6,444 nt of DNA from Sulfurimonas sp. (GCA_027044845.1 JALUBM010000147.1:1-6444); one strand, 5' to 3'; shown: positions 1 through 6,114, numbered from the stretch's first letter. The notes: generated by a model not told the origin, from the sequence alone. Translations and numbers: made by a program.

Positions 1-119
1 GTAATAAGAAATGTATATACTAAAAGACCTTCTGCATCGAAAGATTTTAATACACCAAAAACAATTCCTATAAAAAACCCTTGAACAGTAAAAAAATAAA
101 CAAAATTCTCACCAAGCAT
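1..119 (-). CDS. Small membrane protein downstream of flhG, N-terminal part only
   Basis: This is an open frame on the minus strand, starting at ATG 117-119 and running off the window at base 1 (39 codons plus 2 bases, no stop). The product begins MLGENFVYFFTVQGFF and continues through a Gly/Ile/Val/Phe-rich stretch (about residues 7-25), a short polar break (KSFDAEG), and a second hydrophobic run beginning LLVYTFLI. This suggests at least two membrane segments. It lies 18 bp after the flhG stop in the same direction, with a G-rich possible ribosome binding site (GGGG at 125-128) 5 nt before the ATG. From memory, Campylobacter jejuni and Helicobacter pylori carry a small integral membrane protein of unknown function at this position between flhG and fliA, so this is probably the same family. 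Function unknown. A second ATG at 121-123 opens a frame that stops after four codons. Confidence 0.7.
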   Translation of the reverse strand, partial: MLGENFVYFFTVQGFFIGIVFGVLKSFDAEGLLVYTFLI

Positions 120-137
120 ACATACCCCAAATAAGAC

Positions 138-1013
138 TTAAAAATGATCCATTAATCGTTTAAACAGACCTGATAAACCACTTTCATTGGATGTAACTAG
201 CACATTTCGTTCCAGCTTCTGTGCAATTTTACCTGCAATAGCATTTATATCTTTACTCGGTTGAGACGCAGGATAAAGAGTTGTAAAAAGAGCACGCTGT
301 TTTACCGAGGAAGAAACTTTAATATCTGCATTTATCTTCCCGATAAGTTGTAAATCTAATGCTGAGCCTATATTTACATGAGCAACTTTTTTAATTTTTT
401 CAAAAACACCGACTGCTTCTTTTTCATTTTTGACCTGATTCATTATCATACATACATCATTTCTAAGGGTTGCTATAGTTTTAATTGTTGCATAAGCATC
501 CGTAATGGCTGCTGGATCTGGTACAGTAACAACTATAACATCGTCTGCTGCATTTAAAAACATTTGAATATGCTCTCCTATCCCCGCCCCTGTATCTATA
601 ATCATCACATCAAGTTTATCCAATACCTGTGCTTCTTGCATAAATCTTTCAAATAGTACCATATCTGAATATTTTAATATTTCATCACCACTTTCACCTG
701 GAATAAGGATAAGATTACGTGTAATAGGAATTAAAATATCAGAAACTGTTGCTTCACCTTTAAGTACATGTAAAATATTTTTTTTAATTTTGACATTAAA
801 CATAACATCTAAATTTGCCAATCCAATATCGGCATCAAATATACCTACATTTAAGCCATGCTGCGATAGGGTATAGGCAAGATTTGAGCTAATTGTACTT
901 TTACCAACACCACCTTTTCCACTGGTAATGGCAATAAAACGTGTTTTTTTCGATTTTTTCTGTGAGCTTGAAGCAACAAGTTTTTCAAGCTTTTTTGCCT
1001 GATTACCTATCAT
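138..1013 (-). CDS. flhG: Flagellar number regulator FlhG (MinD-like ATPase, also called YlxH/FleN)
   Basis: This is a 291-residue P-loop ATPase of the MinD/ParA family that works with FlhF to set flagellar number and position. A deviant Walker A motif KGGVGKST is at residues 33-40 (signature Lys33 and Lys38), a FDADIGLANLD segment at 59-69 (Asp60, Asp62), and the Walker B region IIDTGAG around Asp140. The last 14 residues (SGLSGLFKRLMDHF) resemble the amphipathic membrane-targeting helix of MinD and FlhG. The N-terminal segment NQAKKLEKL (4-12) aligns with the DQAxxLR element that in studied FlhG proteins stimulates the FlhF GTPase. The start is well supported: ATG 1011-1013 overlaps the flhF stop by 4 bp (ATGA) and has a strong AGGAG site at 1020-1024, 6 nt upstream. 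MinD itself is unlikely given the N-terminal element and the flhF neighbour. Confidence 0.95.
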   Translation of the reverse strand: MIGNQAKKLEKLVASSSQKKSKKTRFIAITSGKGGVGKSTISSNLAYTLSQHGLNVGIFDADIGLANLDVMFNVKIKKNILHVLKGEATVSDILIPITRNLILIPGESGDEILKYSDMVLFERFMQEAQVLDKLDVMIIDTGAGIGEHIQMFLNAADDVIVVTVPDPAAITDAYATIKTIATLRNDVCMIMNQVKNEKEAVGVFEKIKKVAHVNIGSALDLQLIGKINADIKVSSSVKQRALFTTLYPASQPSKDINAIAGKIAQKLERNVLVTSNESGLSGLFKRLMDHF

Positions 1014-2290
1014 GTTTTACTCCTGTTAAATCCGTTAAGTAGACATTCTATTAGAAAATCACTGCTTGCACATACTAAATCTTCTGGTACTTCCTGCCCT
1101 ACAGAAAAATAGCTTATCGGTTTTTTTGTCTCATAGGCTAAAGAAAAAATATTTCCAAAGCCCATCGTCTCATCTAATTTAGTAAATATTAATGTATCCA
1201 CACCAAGTGTAGTAAAATTATCATAGGTCACTTTTAAATCTTCATATTTTATAGAACTAGGCATAACAAGTACTACATCTACGTTATATCCAGTATTATT
1301 TGCATCTAAACATTCATATATTTTTTCAATTTTAACTTTATCATAAGGACTTGAACCCATTGTATCAATCAATATATAATCACAATATTTCAACGATTCT
1401 AAAGCATTTGAAAATTCAGGTGGATCCACAACTGTTTCAATTCCTAGCTTCATCATTCTTGCATACTGCATTAACTGCTCAACCGCACCTATACGGTAAG
1501 TATCAAGAACAACGAGTCCGACTTTATATTTTTTGTCCATCAAAAATGAGTATCTTGCGGCAAGCTTTGCAATAGATGTTGTCTTTCCAACACCCGTCGG
1601 TCCCACAAGCATAATAACTTTTTTTGTTCCAACACTAGGAATAGCTTCTCTTCGTATTGGTACCATTTTACGCAATATTGTTTGAAAATAACGCTTTACC
1701 GTTGATGAACTTTCTCGCATTTTTAGTGGCATATGCTCTAACGTCACTTGCATCAGGGTATCTAAGTGTTCTTTATTCATTCCACTTTGTGATGCAAGAC
1801 GATATATCTCGGAGAATTCTGGAGGAATTTGACTTGAGAGGTCTGGTGATTTCTCATCCCAAAACATATTTTGAATAATTTTCACTTTATCTGTTAATTT
1901 ATTTATCTCAGATTTTATCTCTTTAAGTTCTTTGGGTTCAACCGATGCCGTAATATTTTGTTTGGATGAGGGTTTATATAAATTTTCTAAAGGGTCTGTT
2001 ACATCCGAAATTTTAGATATTTGCTTAGCTGCATTAGAAATATCAAATAAAATTTCTTGACTCTCTTCTTTTAAAGGCTGTTGTTTTGAAAGTGGTTTCT
2101 TAGTTTTTTTATATTTTGAAGGAATCATATCTTTTTCTACACCAATAACTATTTCATAAAGTGCTTCTCTCCCTAAAGCTTTTTTTTGGATCTCTTTAGT
2201 TTCAATCAGCATTCCCTCATCACCGATTTCAATTTTTGCTTTTTTCAAAGCTTCTGAGGGCGTATGCCCTGTAAATGTTAATATTTTCAT
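1010..2290 (-). CDS. flhF: Flagellar biosynthesis GTPase FlhF (SRP-type)
   Basis: This is a 426-residue SIMIBI-class GTPase related to Ffh and FtsY, which acts at the cell pole to place the flagellum. In Campylobacter and Helicobacter, FlhF is also needed for expression of RpoN-class flagellar genes (family knowledge). The N-terminal B domain (about 1-140) begins with the typical MKILTFTGHTPSEAL segment. A Lys/Ser/Glu-rich linker follows, with a possible coiled coil at about 115-140, and then an N domain. The G domain carries G1 GPTGVGKTT (230-238), G2 DTYRIGAVEQL (263-273), G3 DTMGSSPYD (309-317), G4 TKLDET (370-375) and a closing loop SVGQEVPEDL (396-405). G3 departs from the DTAGR of Ffh/FtsY. 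The ATG at 2288-2290 overlaps the folK stop by 4 bp. No good Shine-Dalgarno lies upstream, so translational coupling to folK is likely. Its stop overlaps the flhG start in the same way. Confidence 0.96.
   Translation of the reverse strand: MKILTFTGHTPSEALKKAKIEIGDEGMLIETKEIQKKALGREALYEIVIGVEKDMIPSKYKKTKKPLSKQQPLKEESQEILFDISNAAKQISKISDVTDPLENLYKPSSKQNITASVEPKELKEIKSEINKLTDKVKIIQNMFWDEKSPDLSSQIPPEFSEIYRLASQSGMNKEHLDTLMQVTLEHMPLKMRESSSTVKRYFQTILRKMVPIRREAIPSVGTKKVIMLVGPTGVGKTTSIAKLAARYSFLMDKKYKVGLVVLDTYRIGAVEQLMQYARMMKLGIETVVDPPEFSNALESLKYCDYILIDTMGSSPYDKVKIEKIYECLDANNTGYNVDVVLVMPSSIKYEDLKVTYDNFTTLGVDTLIFTKLDETMGFGNIFSLAYETKKPISYFSVGQEVPEDLVCASSDFLIECLLNGFNRSKT
1020..1024 (-). promoter_or_regulatory. 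Strong Shine-Dalgarno site for flhG
   Basis: AGGAG on the minus strand lies 6 nt before the flhG ATG and inside the 3' end of flhF. It is the clearest ribosome binding site in the left operon, whereas flhF and folK have weak or no sites. FlhG may therefore be translated independently of FlhF despite the ATGA overlap. Confidence 0.8.
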
Positions 2291-2775
2291 GCGTTTACAC
2301 CAGCTAATGGAATCATTACACTCTCTCTTTGACTATAAAATGGGTGCGGTATAATTAAATCTTTTGTATTTATTTTACGATTATCAAAAAATATAATATC
2401 CAAATCTAATGTCCTTGGTGCATTTGCAAAACTTCTGCGTCTGCCAAATTTTTTCTCTAATCTCTGTAAATATCGCAAAAAAACTTTTGGTTGCATAGAA
2501 GTTTTTAAAACCAGTATTGAGTTAAAAAAATCAGCTTGGTCTTTATAACCGAAAGGAGGATTTTTTAAAATCAATGATGTTTTTATTAATGATACTTGTT
2601 TGTCCTTTTGTAAGACAACAAAAAGATGTTCAAATCTACGACGAACATCTCCGACATTACCACCTAATCCAACAACTGCTTCATATCTATGTTTGCTTTT
2701 ACGTTCAAGCGTGTAAGGAAAACGCAAGCTGTAAAAAGAATCTAACTTTTCATTTATTTTACGTTTTCTGTACAT
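2287..2775 (-). CDS. folK: 2-amino-4-hydroxy-6-hydroxymethyldihydropteridine pyrophosphokinase (HPPK)
   Basis: HPPK transfers pyrophosphate from ATP to 6-hydroxymethyl-7,8-dihydropterin in folate synthesis in the cytoplasm. With the chosen start (ATG 2773-2775) the protein is 162 residues, close to the usual HPPK length of about 160. Family blocks are in order: GLGGNVGD (36-43), NPPFGYKDQADFFN (72-85), NAPRTLDLDI (118-127, with Asp124 and Asp126 as expected magnesium ligands), and PHP (143-145) before a C-terminal PLAGVNA. About 35 residues precede the first beta strand, including SLRFPY, a longer lead than in E. coli HPPK. I recall similar leaders in Campylobacter, but this is unchecked. The frame stays open to another ATG at 2830-2832 (181 residues), but that start would overlap aroQ by 50 bp and has no ribosome binding site. 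The chosen start sits 7 bp after the aroQ stop, also with only a weak site. Confidence 0.92.
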   Translation of the reverse strand: MYRKRKINEKLDSFYSLRFPYTLERKSKHRYEAVVGLGGNVGDVRRRFEHLFVVLQKDKQVSLIKTSLILKNPPFGYKDQADFFNSILVLKTSMQPKVFLRYLQRLEKKFGRRRSFANAPRTLDLDIIFFDNRKINTKDLIIPHPFYSQRESVMIPLAGVNA

Positions 2776-2782
2776 GTAATAT

Positions 2783-3259
2783 TTATGCTTGCTGTTGCTG
2801 AGATTGTGCTTCTTGAGCTGCTTTAATTTCATTCATAATTTGGAACATACCCATCATTGCCAAATGATAACCAAATGGTCCAAAACCTACAACAGATGAT
2901 GTACACACAGGTGCAATCATATTTTTTTGTCTGAACTCTTCACGTCTATGAATATTACTAATATGTACTTCTATAGCAGGAAGACTTACTGCGGAAATAG
3001 CATCACGGATTGCAATCGATGTATGTGTATATGCAGCTGCATTAATGATAAGTCCATGTGCCTCACCATAGCACTCTTGAATTTTATCTACAATTTCACC
3101 CTCGAGATTACTTTGAAAAAACTCTATTTCAGCACCATTTTGTGTTGCCACCTCTTTCATTTGCGCGTGAATTTGTTCTAATTTCATTGGACCGTAAATA
3201 TTTTGTTCACGAATACCAAGCATATTTAAATTTGGACCTTGAATAACTACTATTTTCAT
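2783..3259 (-). CDS. aroQ: 3-dehydroquinate dehydratase, type II
   Basis: This enzyme dehydrates 3-dehydroquinate to 3-dehydroshikimate, the third step of the shikimate pathway to chorismate. It is 158 residues, with the small flavodoxin-like type II fold, which normally forms a dodecamer. The signature start [15 protein letters not shown] is followed by Arg17 and the catalytic Tyr22 on the mobile lid (IREQNIYG). The substrate-binding block NAAAYTHTS lies at 73-81, where most family members have [23 protein letters not shown] (97-110) contains catalytic His99, and GFGPFGY (125-131) follows. The protein ends in a Gln/Ala-rich tail ([11 protein letters not shown]) that looks dispensable. ATG 3257-3259 has an AAAGGG ribosome binding site at 3265-3270, 5 nt upstream. 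It is the first gene of the minus-strand operon, so promoters in the divergent region should drive it and the genes beyond. Confidence 0.97.
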   Translation of the reverse strand: MKIVVIQGPNLNMLGIREQNIYGPMKLEQIHAQMKEVATQNGAEIEFFQSNLEGEIVDKIQECYGEAHGLIINAAAYTHTSIAIRDAISAVSLPAIEVHISNIHRREEFRQKNMIAPVCTSSVVGFGPFGYHLAMMGMFQIMNEIKAAQEAQSQQQQA

Positions 3260-3300
3260 TTTTACCCTTTAATTATCATAATTTTATCTTTTAAAGAGCT

Positions 3301-3306
3301 ATTTTA
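3301..3306 (-). promoter_or_regulatory. Candidate -10 box for the aroQ-folK-flhF-flhG operon
   Basis: Read on the minus strand, TAAAAT lies within TAGATAAAAT, about 42 bp upstream of the aroQ ATG. It is preceded by a T8 tract (complement of 3321-3328). Campylobacterota housekeeping promoters often have a good -10 with T-rich upstream DNA in place of a clear -35. The same 9-mer AGATAAAAT recurs at 3281-3289, which offers a second possible -10 that would leave a very short leader. Which one is used cannot be told from sequence. Confidence 0.4.
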
Positions 3307-3372
3307 TCTAAACTAAGATTAAAAAAAAGTTGCATTGCATAAAAATACTACTATTTGTTTTTAGAAAAAGTG

Positions 3373-3378
3373 TATAAT
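3373..3378 (+). promoter_or_regulatory. Candidate -10 box (TATAAT) for the aminohydrolase-sppA operon
   Basis: A perfect TATAAT lies 30 bp before the aminohydrolase ATG, so transcription would begin near 3385 and give a leader of about 25 nt. No -35 with good spacing is present (TTGTTT at 3355-3360 is only 12 bp away). The T-rich stretch upstream fits the Campylobacterota housekeeping promoter style. The ribosome binding site after it is weak (AAAAAAG at 3394-3400). Confidence 0.6.
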
Positions 3379-3408
3379 CAGTTCTAAAATTTCAAAAAAG
3401 ATTGATAC

Positions 3409-4632
3409 ATGAAAATTATATCTCCAGATTATATACTTACACCCGATACACTTCTAAAAAGCCATGCTATTGCATTTGATAAAACCATCCAAAAAATAGC
3501 ATCTTTAGATACTTTAAAAAAAGAATTTCCTCAGGCAAAAATAATAAAACTGCAAAAAAATTCTTTATTGATGCCTGGGCTTATCAATGCACATGTACAC
3601 ATAGAGTTCTCCGCAAATAAAAATCAACTCAGTTATGGTGATTTTCTAACCTGGCTTTACAGTGTTATAGAGGGTAGAGAAGAACTCCTCAGTGAGTGTA
3701 ACCTTACATGTATGAGTAATGCAATCGATGCTATGCTTGTAAACGGTATTACTACATTTGGGGCAATTAGTTCACATGGCATGGATTTAAAAGCCTGTGA
3801 GAATGCAAAACAAAATGTAATTTTTTTCAATGAACTTATCGGTTCACAAGCCAGTATGGCAGATGCACTCTTTAGTGATTTTTTATCACGACTTGATGCT
3901 TCCAAAGCTATAAGAAGAAAAGGGTTTTACCCCGCGGTTGCAATTCATTCACCATATTCAGTACATCCAATTTTAATACAAAAAGCACTCCAAATCGTAA
4001 AAAATGAAAAATTAAAACTGACTGCACACTTTATGGAAAGTGAAGCAGAACGTAATTGGCTTGATTCAAGCAGCGGTGACTTTAAAGATTTTTTTTCTAC
4101 CTTTTTAAAACAAGACAAAAGTATTAGTGATGCCAAAGAGTTTTTAGGTTATTTTAACGGATATGAAACACTTTTAACCCATGCCGTCAAAACAAATGAC
4201 GAAGAGTTAGACCAAATTGCACGGCAAAAACACACCATTATTCACTGCCCTATTTCAAATAGACTTTTAGGCAATCCTGCACTCAACATCAAGCGGTTAA
4301 ATGAAAAAAATATTCGATGGATTGTTGCTACTGACGGACTCAGTTCAAATTATAAACTTGATTTGTTTGAAGAGATGAAAATATCACTGTTCATGCATAG
4401 CGATGCACCTTTACTCCAATTTGCACAAGAACTTATCAAAGGTGTAACCATCCATGCAGCCGAAGCACTTGGACTCAATACAGGAGAAATAAAAGAGGGA
4501 AAAAATGCCGATATGCTTGTACTTGACTTAGATGCTGAACCTAATAAGGAGTTAACCATTCATTTAATACTTCATCGCTATAATATCTCAAAAGTTTTTA
4601 TTAATGGAAAACTTGAAAAAGGAAATGAGTAA
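3409..4632 (+). CDS. Aminohydrolase of the aminodeoxyfutalosine/adenosine deaminase type (amidohydrolase superfamily)
   Basis: This is a 407-residue metal-dependent hydrolase related to MtaD/SsnA/TrzA deaminases, probably cytoplasmic. The N-terminal beta-sandwich strand leads into MPGLINAHVH, with metal ligands His62 and His64. HFME contributes His207 and the catalytic Glu210, TH gives His258, HCPISN spans 279-284, and ATDG supplies the metal ligand Asp309. The C terminus closes the composite domain (GEIKEGKNADMLVLD). All residues expected for an active deaminase are present. In databases the Campylobacterota orthologues are commonly named chlorohydrolase or aminofutalosine deaminase family. 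As I recall, the Helicobacter homologue has been linked to adenosine deamination. The substrate here could therefore be 6-amino-6-deoxyfutalosine (menaquinone route) or adenosine-like nucleosides. It heads a two-gene operon with sppA, whose ATG follows its TAA with no gap. Confidence 0.85.
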   Translation: MKIISPDYILTPDTLLKSHAIAFDKTIQKIASLDTLKKEFPQAKIIKLQKNSLLMPGLINAHVHIEFSANKNQLSYGDFLTWLYSVIEGREELLSECNLTCMSNAIDAMLVNGITTFGAISSHGMDLKACENAKQNVIFFNELIGSQASMADALFSDFLSRLDASKAIRRKGFYPAVAIHSPYSVHPILIQKALQIVKNEKLKLTAHFMESEAERNWLDSSSGDFKDFFSTFLKQDKSISDAKEFLGYFNGYETLLTHAVKTNDEELDQIARQKHTIIHCPISNRLLGNPALNIKRLNEKNIRWIVATDGLSSNYKLDLFEEMKISLFMHSDAPLLQFAQELIKGVTIHAAEALGLNTGEIKEGKNADMLVLDLDAEPNKELTIHLILHRYNISKVFINGKLEKGNE

Positions 4633-5502
4633 ATGGACTTTTTAAAAAAAATGTTTTCACCCATCACTGTGACAATGAACTATATACAAAATCATTTTAA
4701 AGCCATGCTTTTTGTACTGATTTTAATCTTGCTCTTCGCACCAACCAGTGAAAAAGAGTTTACAAAATATAATTTAGAACAAATCAATCTTAGCGGTCCA
4801 ATTATGGATGCTACTGAAATTGTAGAAGAAATAAATAAGGCAGCAAACAACAATGCAGTCAAAGGAGTGTTATTTGTTGTAAATTCTCCTGGAGGTGCTG
4901 TTTCACCTTCTGTAGAAATTTCTTATGCAATAAAAAGACTTAAAGCAAAAAAACCCGTCATAGCTTATGCAAAAGGGACAATGGCAAGTGGAAGTTATTA
5001 TGCAAGTATCTGGGCTGATAAAATCATTGCCAATCCTGGTAGCATGATAGGTAGTATTGGTGTTATTATGGAAGGTGCAGACTTAAGTGGTTTAATGAAC
5101 AAAATCGGTATAAAATCTCAAGTAGTAAAAGCTGGGCTTTACAAACAAATCGGCACGCCTGACAGACCATGGAAAAAATATGAAATTGCGGAACTTGATA
5201 AAGTCATCAAAGGCACTTATGACATGTTTACCAAAGATGTTGCCGATGCAAGAAAACTAGACCTTAAAAAACGAGACACCTATGCAAATGCTCATATTTT
5301 TACAGCCCTACAAGCAAAGAAAATTGGTCTTGTTGACCAACTAGGTGTTGCATATGATGCAAAAAATGAATTAATTACACTTAGTGGTGTTACACATCCT
5401 GTATGGAATCAAGAGGACAAATTGGACAAAATTATGAAAAAGTTCACTGCATCTACTGTAGTAATTCTTAACACCTATTTTCCCAATTTAGTTCTAAAAT
5501 AA
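4633..5502 (+). CDS. sppA: Signal peptide peptidase SppA, short single-domain form
   Basis: This is a 289-residue membrane-anchored serine protease of the S49 family, which degrades signal peptides left in the membrane after secretion. One N-terminal membrane helix (about 24-37, AMLFVLILILLFAP) would leave the protease domain outside the cytoplasmic face. The ClpP-like core shows VNSPGGAV (83-90), the nucleophile Ser119 in GTMASGSYY, and NPGSMIGSIGVI (134-145). The general base is Lys171 in LYKQIG. The Ser-Lys spacing of 52 matches Bacillus subtilis SppA (Ser147/Lys199), so it is the half-size form with the dyad in one domain, not the duplicated E. coli type. The ATG at 4633 follows the upstream TAA directly, and AAAAAGGA (4616-4623) inside the previous gene serves as ribosome binding site. 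I recall the Campylobacter orthologue as pspA. Confidence 0.94.
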   Translation: MDFLKKMFSPITVTMNYIQNHFKAMLFVLILILLFAPTSEKEFTKYNLEQINLSGPIMDATEIVEEINKAANNNAVKGVLFVVNSPGGAVSPSVEISYAIKRLKAKKPVIAYAKGTMASGSYYASIWADKIIANPGSMIGSIGVIMEGADLSGLMNKIGIKSQVVKAGLYKQIGTPDRPWKKYEIAELDKVIKGTYDMFTKDVADARKLDLKKRDTYANAHIFTALQAKKIGLVDQLGVAYDAKNELITLSGVTHPVWNQEDKLDKIMKKFTASTVVILNTYFPNLVLK

Positions 5503-5531
5503 GTTAGTGAGCTTTTACAGCTCACTAACTT
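5501..5531. terminator. Perfect 12-bp hairpin between convergent sppA and the FmdE-domain gene
   Basis: The arms are AAGTTAGTGAGC (5501-5512) and GCTCACTAACTT (5520-5531), with a 7-nt loop TTTTACA. The left arm starts within the sppA stop codon. The right arm is the last coding part of the minus-strand FmdE-domain gene, whose stop (5515-5517) lies in the loop. It would fold in both transcripts and probably acts as a bidirectional terminator. The T-run after the stem is poor on the plus strand (TCTACAAC) and short on the minus strand (ATTTTAG), so efficiency may be modest or rely on other factors. Confidence 0.65.
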
Positions 5532-6114
5532 CTACAACATCTTCTAAATTTTCAAAAATTCTTTTTACTCTCTCTTGCCATAATTGACCAAACTCTTCTA
5601 CTTCCTCTGGTGTAGCAATACCAGCTGTCATTTTTTGCATAAGGGGCATCATCTTTGGTGAAGCAGATACAGCCGAATGATTATAATTTATATCTATGCT
5701 TTTACTTGTATCAATTCTTGTAAATCTTGCAGATGAATTTATATCGGCATCAAAAAACATTAAAGAATGACGAGAGAACTGTCCATTAAGCCCTTTAAAG
5801 CCACTTTTGTACGTTGCACCTGTAATATGTGAAATAACATTGCCAATAACACCAGCAACCCCCTCGTCTAAAGACTCTGCAAACTCTACTTTTATATCAC
5901 CTCTTACAACTCTCTCATTCGGATATAGGACTTTTATAGCCTCACTTGCCATAATATACGCACCTGCAACCGTTGGGCATGAATGTCCTGCCGCTTTTAC
6001 AATTTCTAAGTAAGTTATTTCATACTCTCCATTTTTAAATACTCCTAAAAGCTGTGATAGAGGATCTTTTACCTTTACACTTGGAATTGTGTCAAAAAAT
6101 TGTGGATAATTCAT
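5515..6114 (-). CDS. FmdE-domain protein of unknown function
   Basis: This is a 199-residue soluble protein with no signal peptide or membrane segment. The motif AGHSCPTVAGAY (42-53) matches the GHxCPG-type metal-binding signature of the FmdE domain, named after subunit E of formylmethanofuran dehydrogenase. Cys46 is the only cysteine. The region GVIGNVISHITGATYKSGF (88-106) corresponds to the second conserved block of the family, but the cysteines often found there are absent, as is a C-terminal zinc ribbon. His96, His116 and His146 are other possible ligands. No formylmethanofuran pathway gene is nearby, so the FmdE name implies fold only. ATG 6112-6114 overlaps the xseA stop by 4 bp (ATGA). 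A good AAGGA site at 6124-6128 lies 9 nt upstream inside xseA, so the start is well supported and translation is likely coupled. Confidence 0.75.
   Translation of the reverse strand: MNYPQFFDTIPSVKVKDPLSQLLGVFKNGEYEITYLEIVKAAGHSCPTVAGAYIMASEAIKVLYPNERVVRGDIKVEFAESLDEGVAGVIGNVISHITGATYKSGFKGLNGQFSRHSLMFFDADINSSARFTRIDTSKSIDINYNHSAVSASPKMMPLMQKMTAGIATPEEVEEFGQLWQERVKRIFENLEDVVEVSEL

Larger units (their letters stand above)
3260..3408. promoter_or_regulatory. Divergent intergenic region, aroQ operon / aminohydrolase-sppA
   Basis: These 149 bp are very AT-rich and separate two head-to-head start codons, so they must hold promoters for both operons. They include an A8 tract (3321-3328) and a short tandem TTGCATTGCAT (3330-3340) near the middle. 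No Shine-Dalgarno-led small ORF, tRNA-like fold or riboswitch-like conserved element is evident. No GG-N10-GC sigma54 pattern was seen by eye. Tandem TTGCAT could be an operator, but this is a guess. Confidence 0.75.

Noticed and set aside
778..785. Eight-base A/T homopolymers in flhG, flhF (2180-2187) and the aminohydrolase (4089-4096) as phase-variation switches
   Set aside because: Runs of eight A or T are expected often in DNA this AT-rich and encode ordinary Lys/Phe-type codons. All frames are intact, and there is no G/C tract of the kind that commonly drives switching.
1351..1878. Plus-strand open frames inside flhF (1351-1575 and 1657-1878)
   Set aside because: They lie antisense to the well-supported flhF G and N domains, lack ribosome binding sites and match no family. 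They are chance frames in AT-rich DNA.
2574..3246. Plus-strand open frames across folK and aroQ (2574-2801, 2927-3181, 3058-3246)
   Set aside because: They are antisense to conserved enzyme motifs, have Cys/Tyr-rich compositions typical of spurious frames, and overlap one another.
3330..3340. TTGCATTGCAT as a -35 element for the aminohydrolase promoter
   Set aside because: It lies 32 bp or more from the TATAAT box, far outside the usual 16-18 bp spacing. It was kept only as a possible operator.
3657..4559. Minus-strand open frames inside the aminohydrolase (3657-3905, 3945-4136, 4350-4559)
   Set aside because: Ser-rich shadow translations opposite the catalytic motifs, with no start signals or homology recognised.
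5807..6013. Plus-strand open frame opposite the FmdE-domain gene
   Set aside because: Antisense to the GHSCP block of a gene with a good start site. No independent support.
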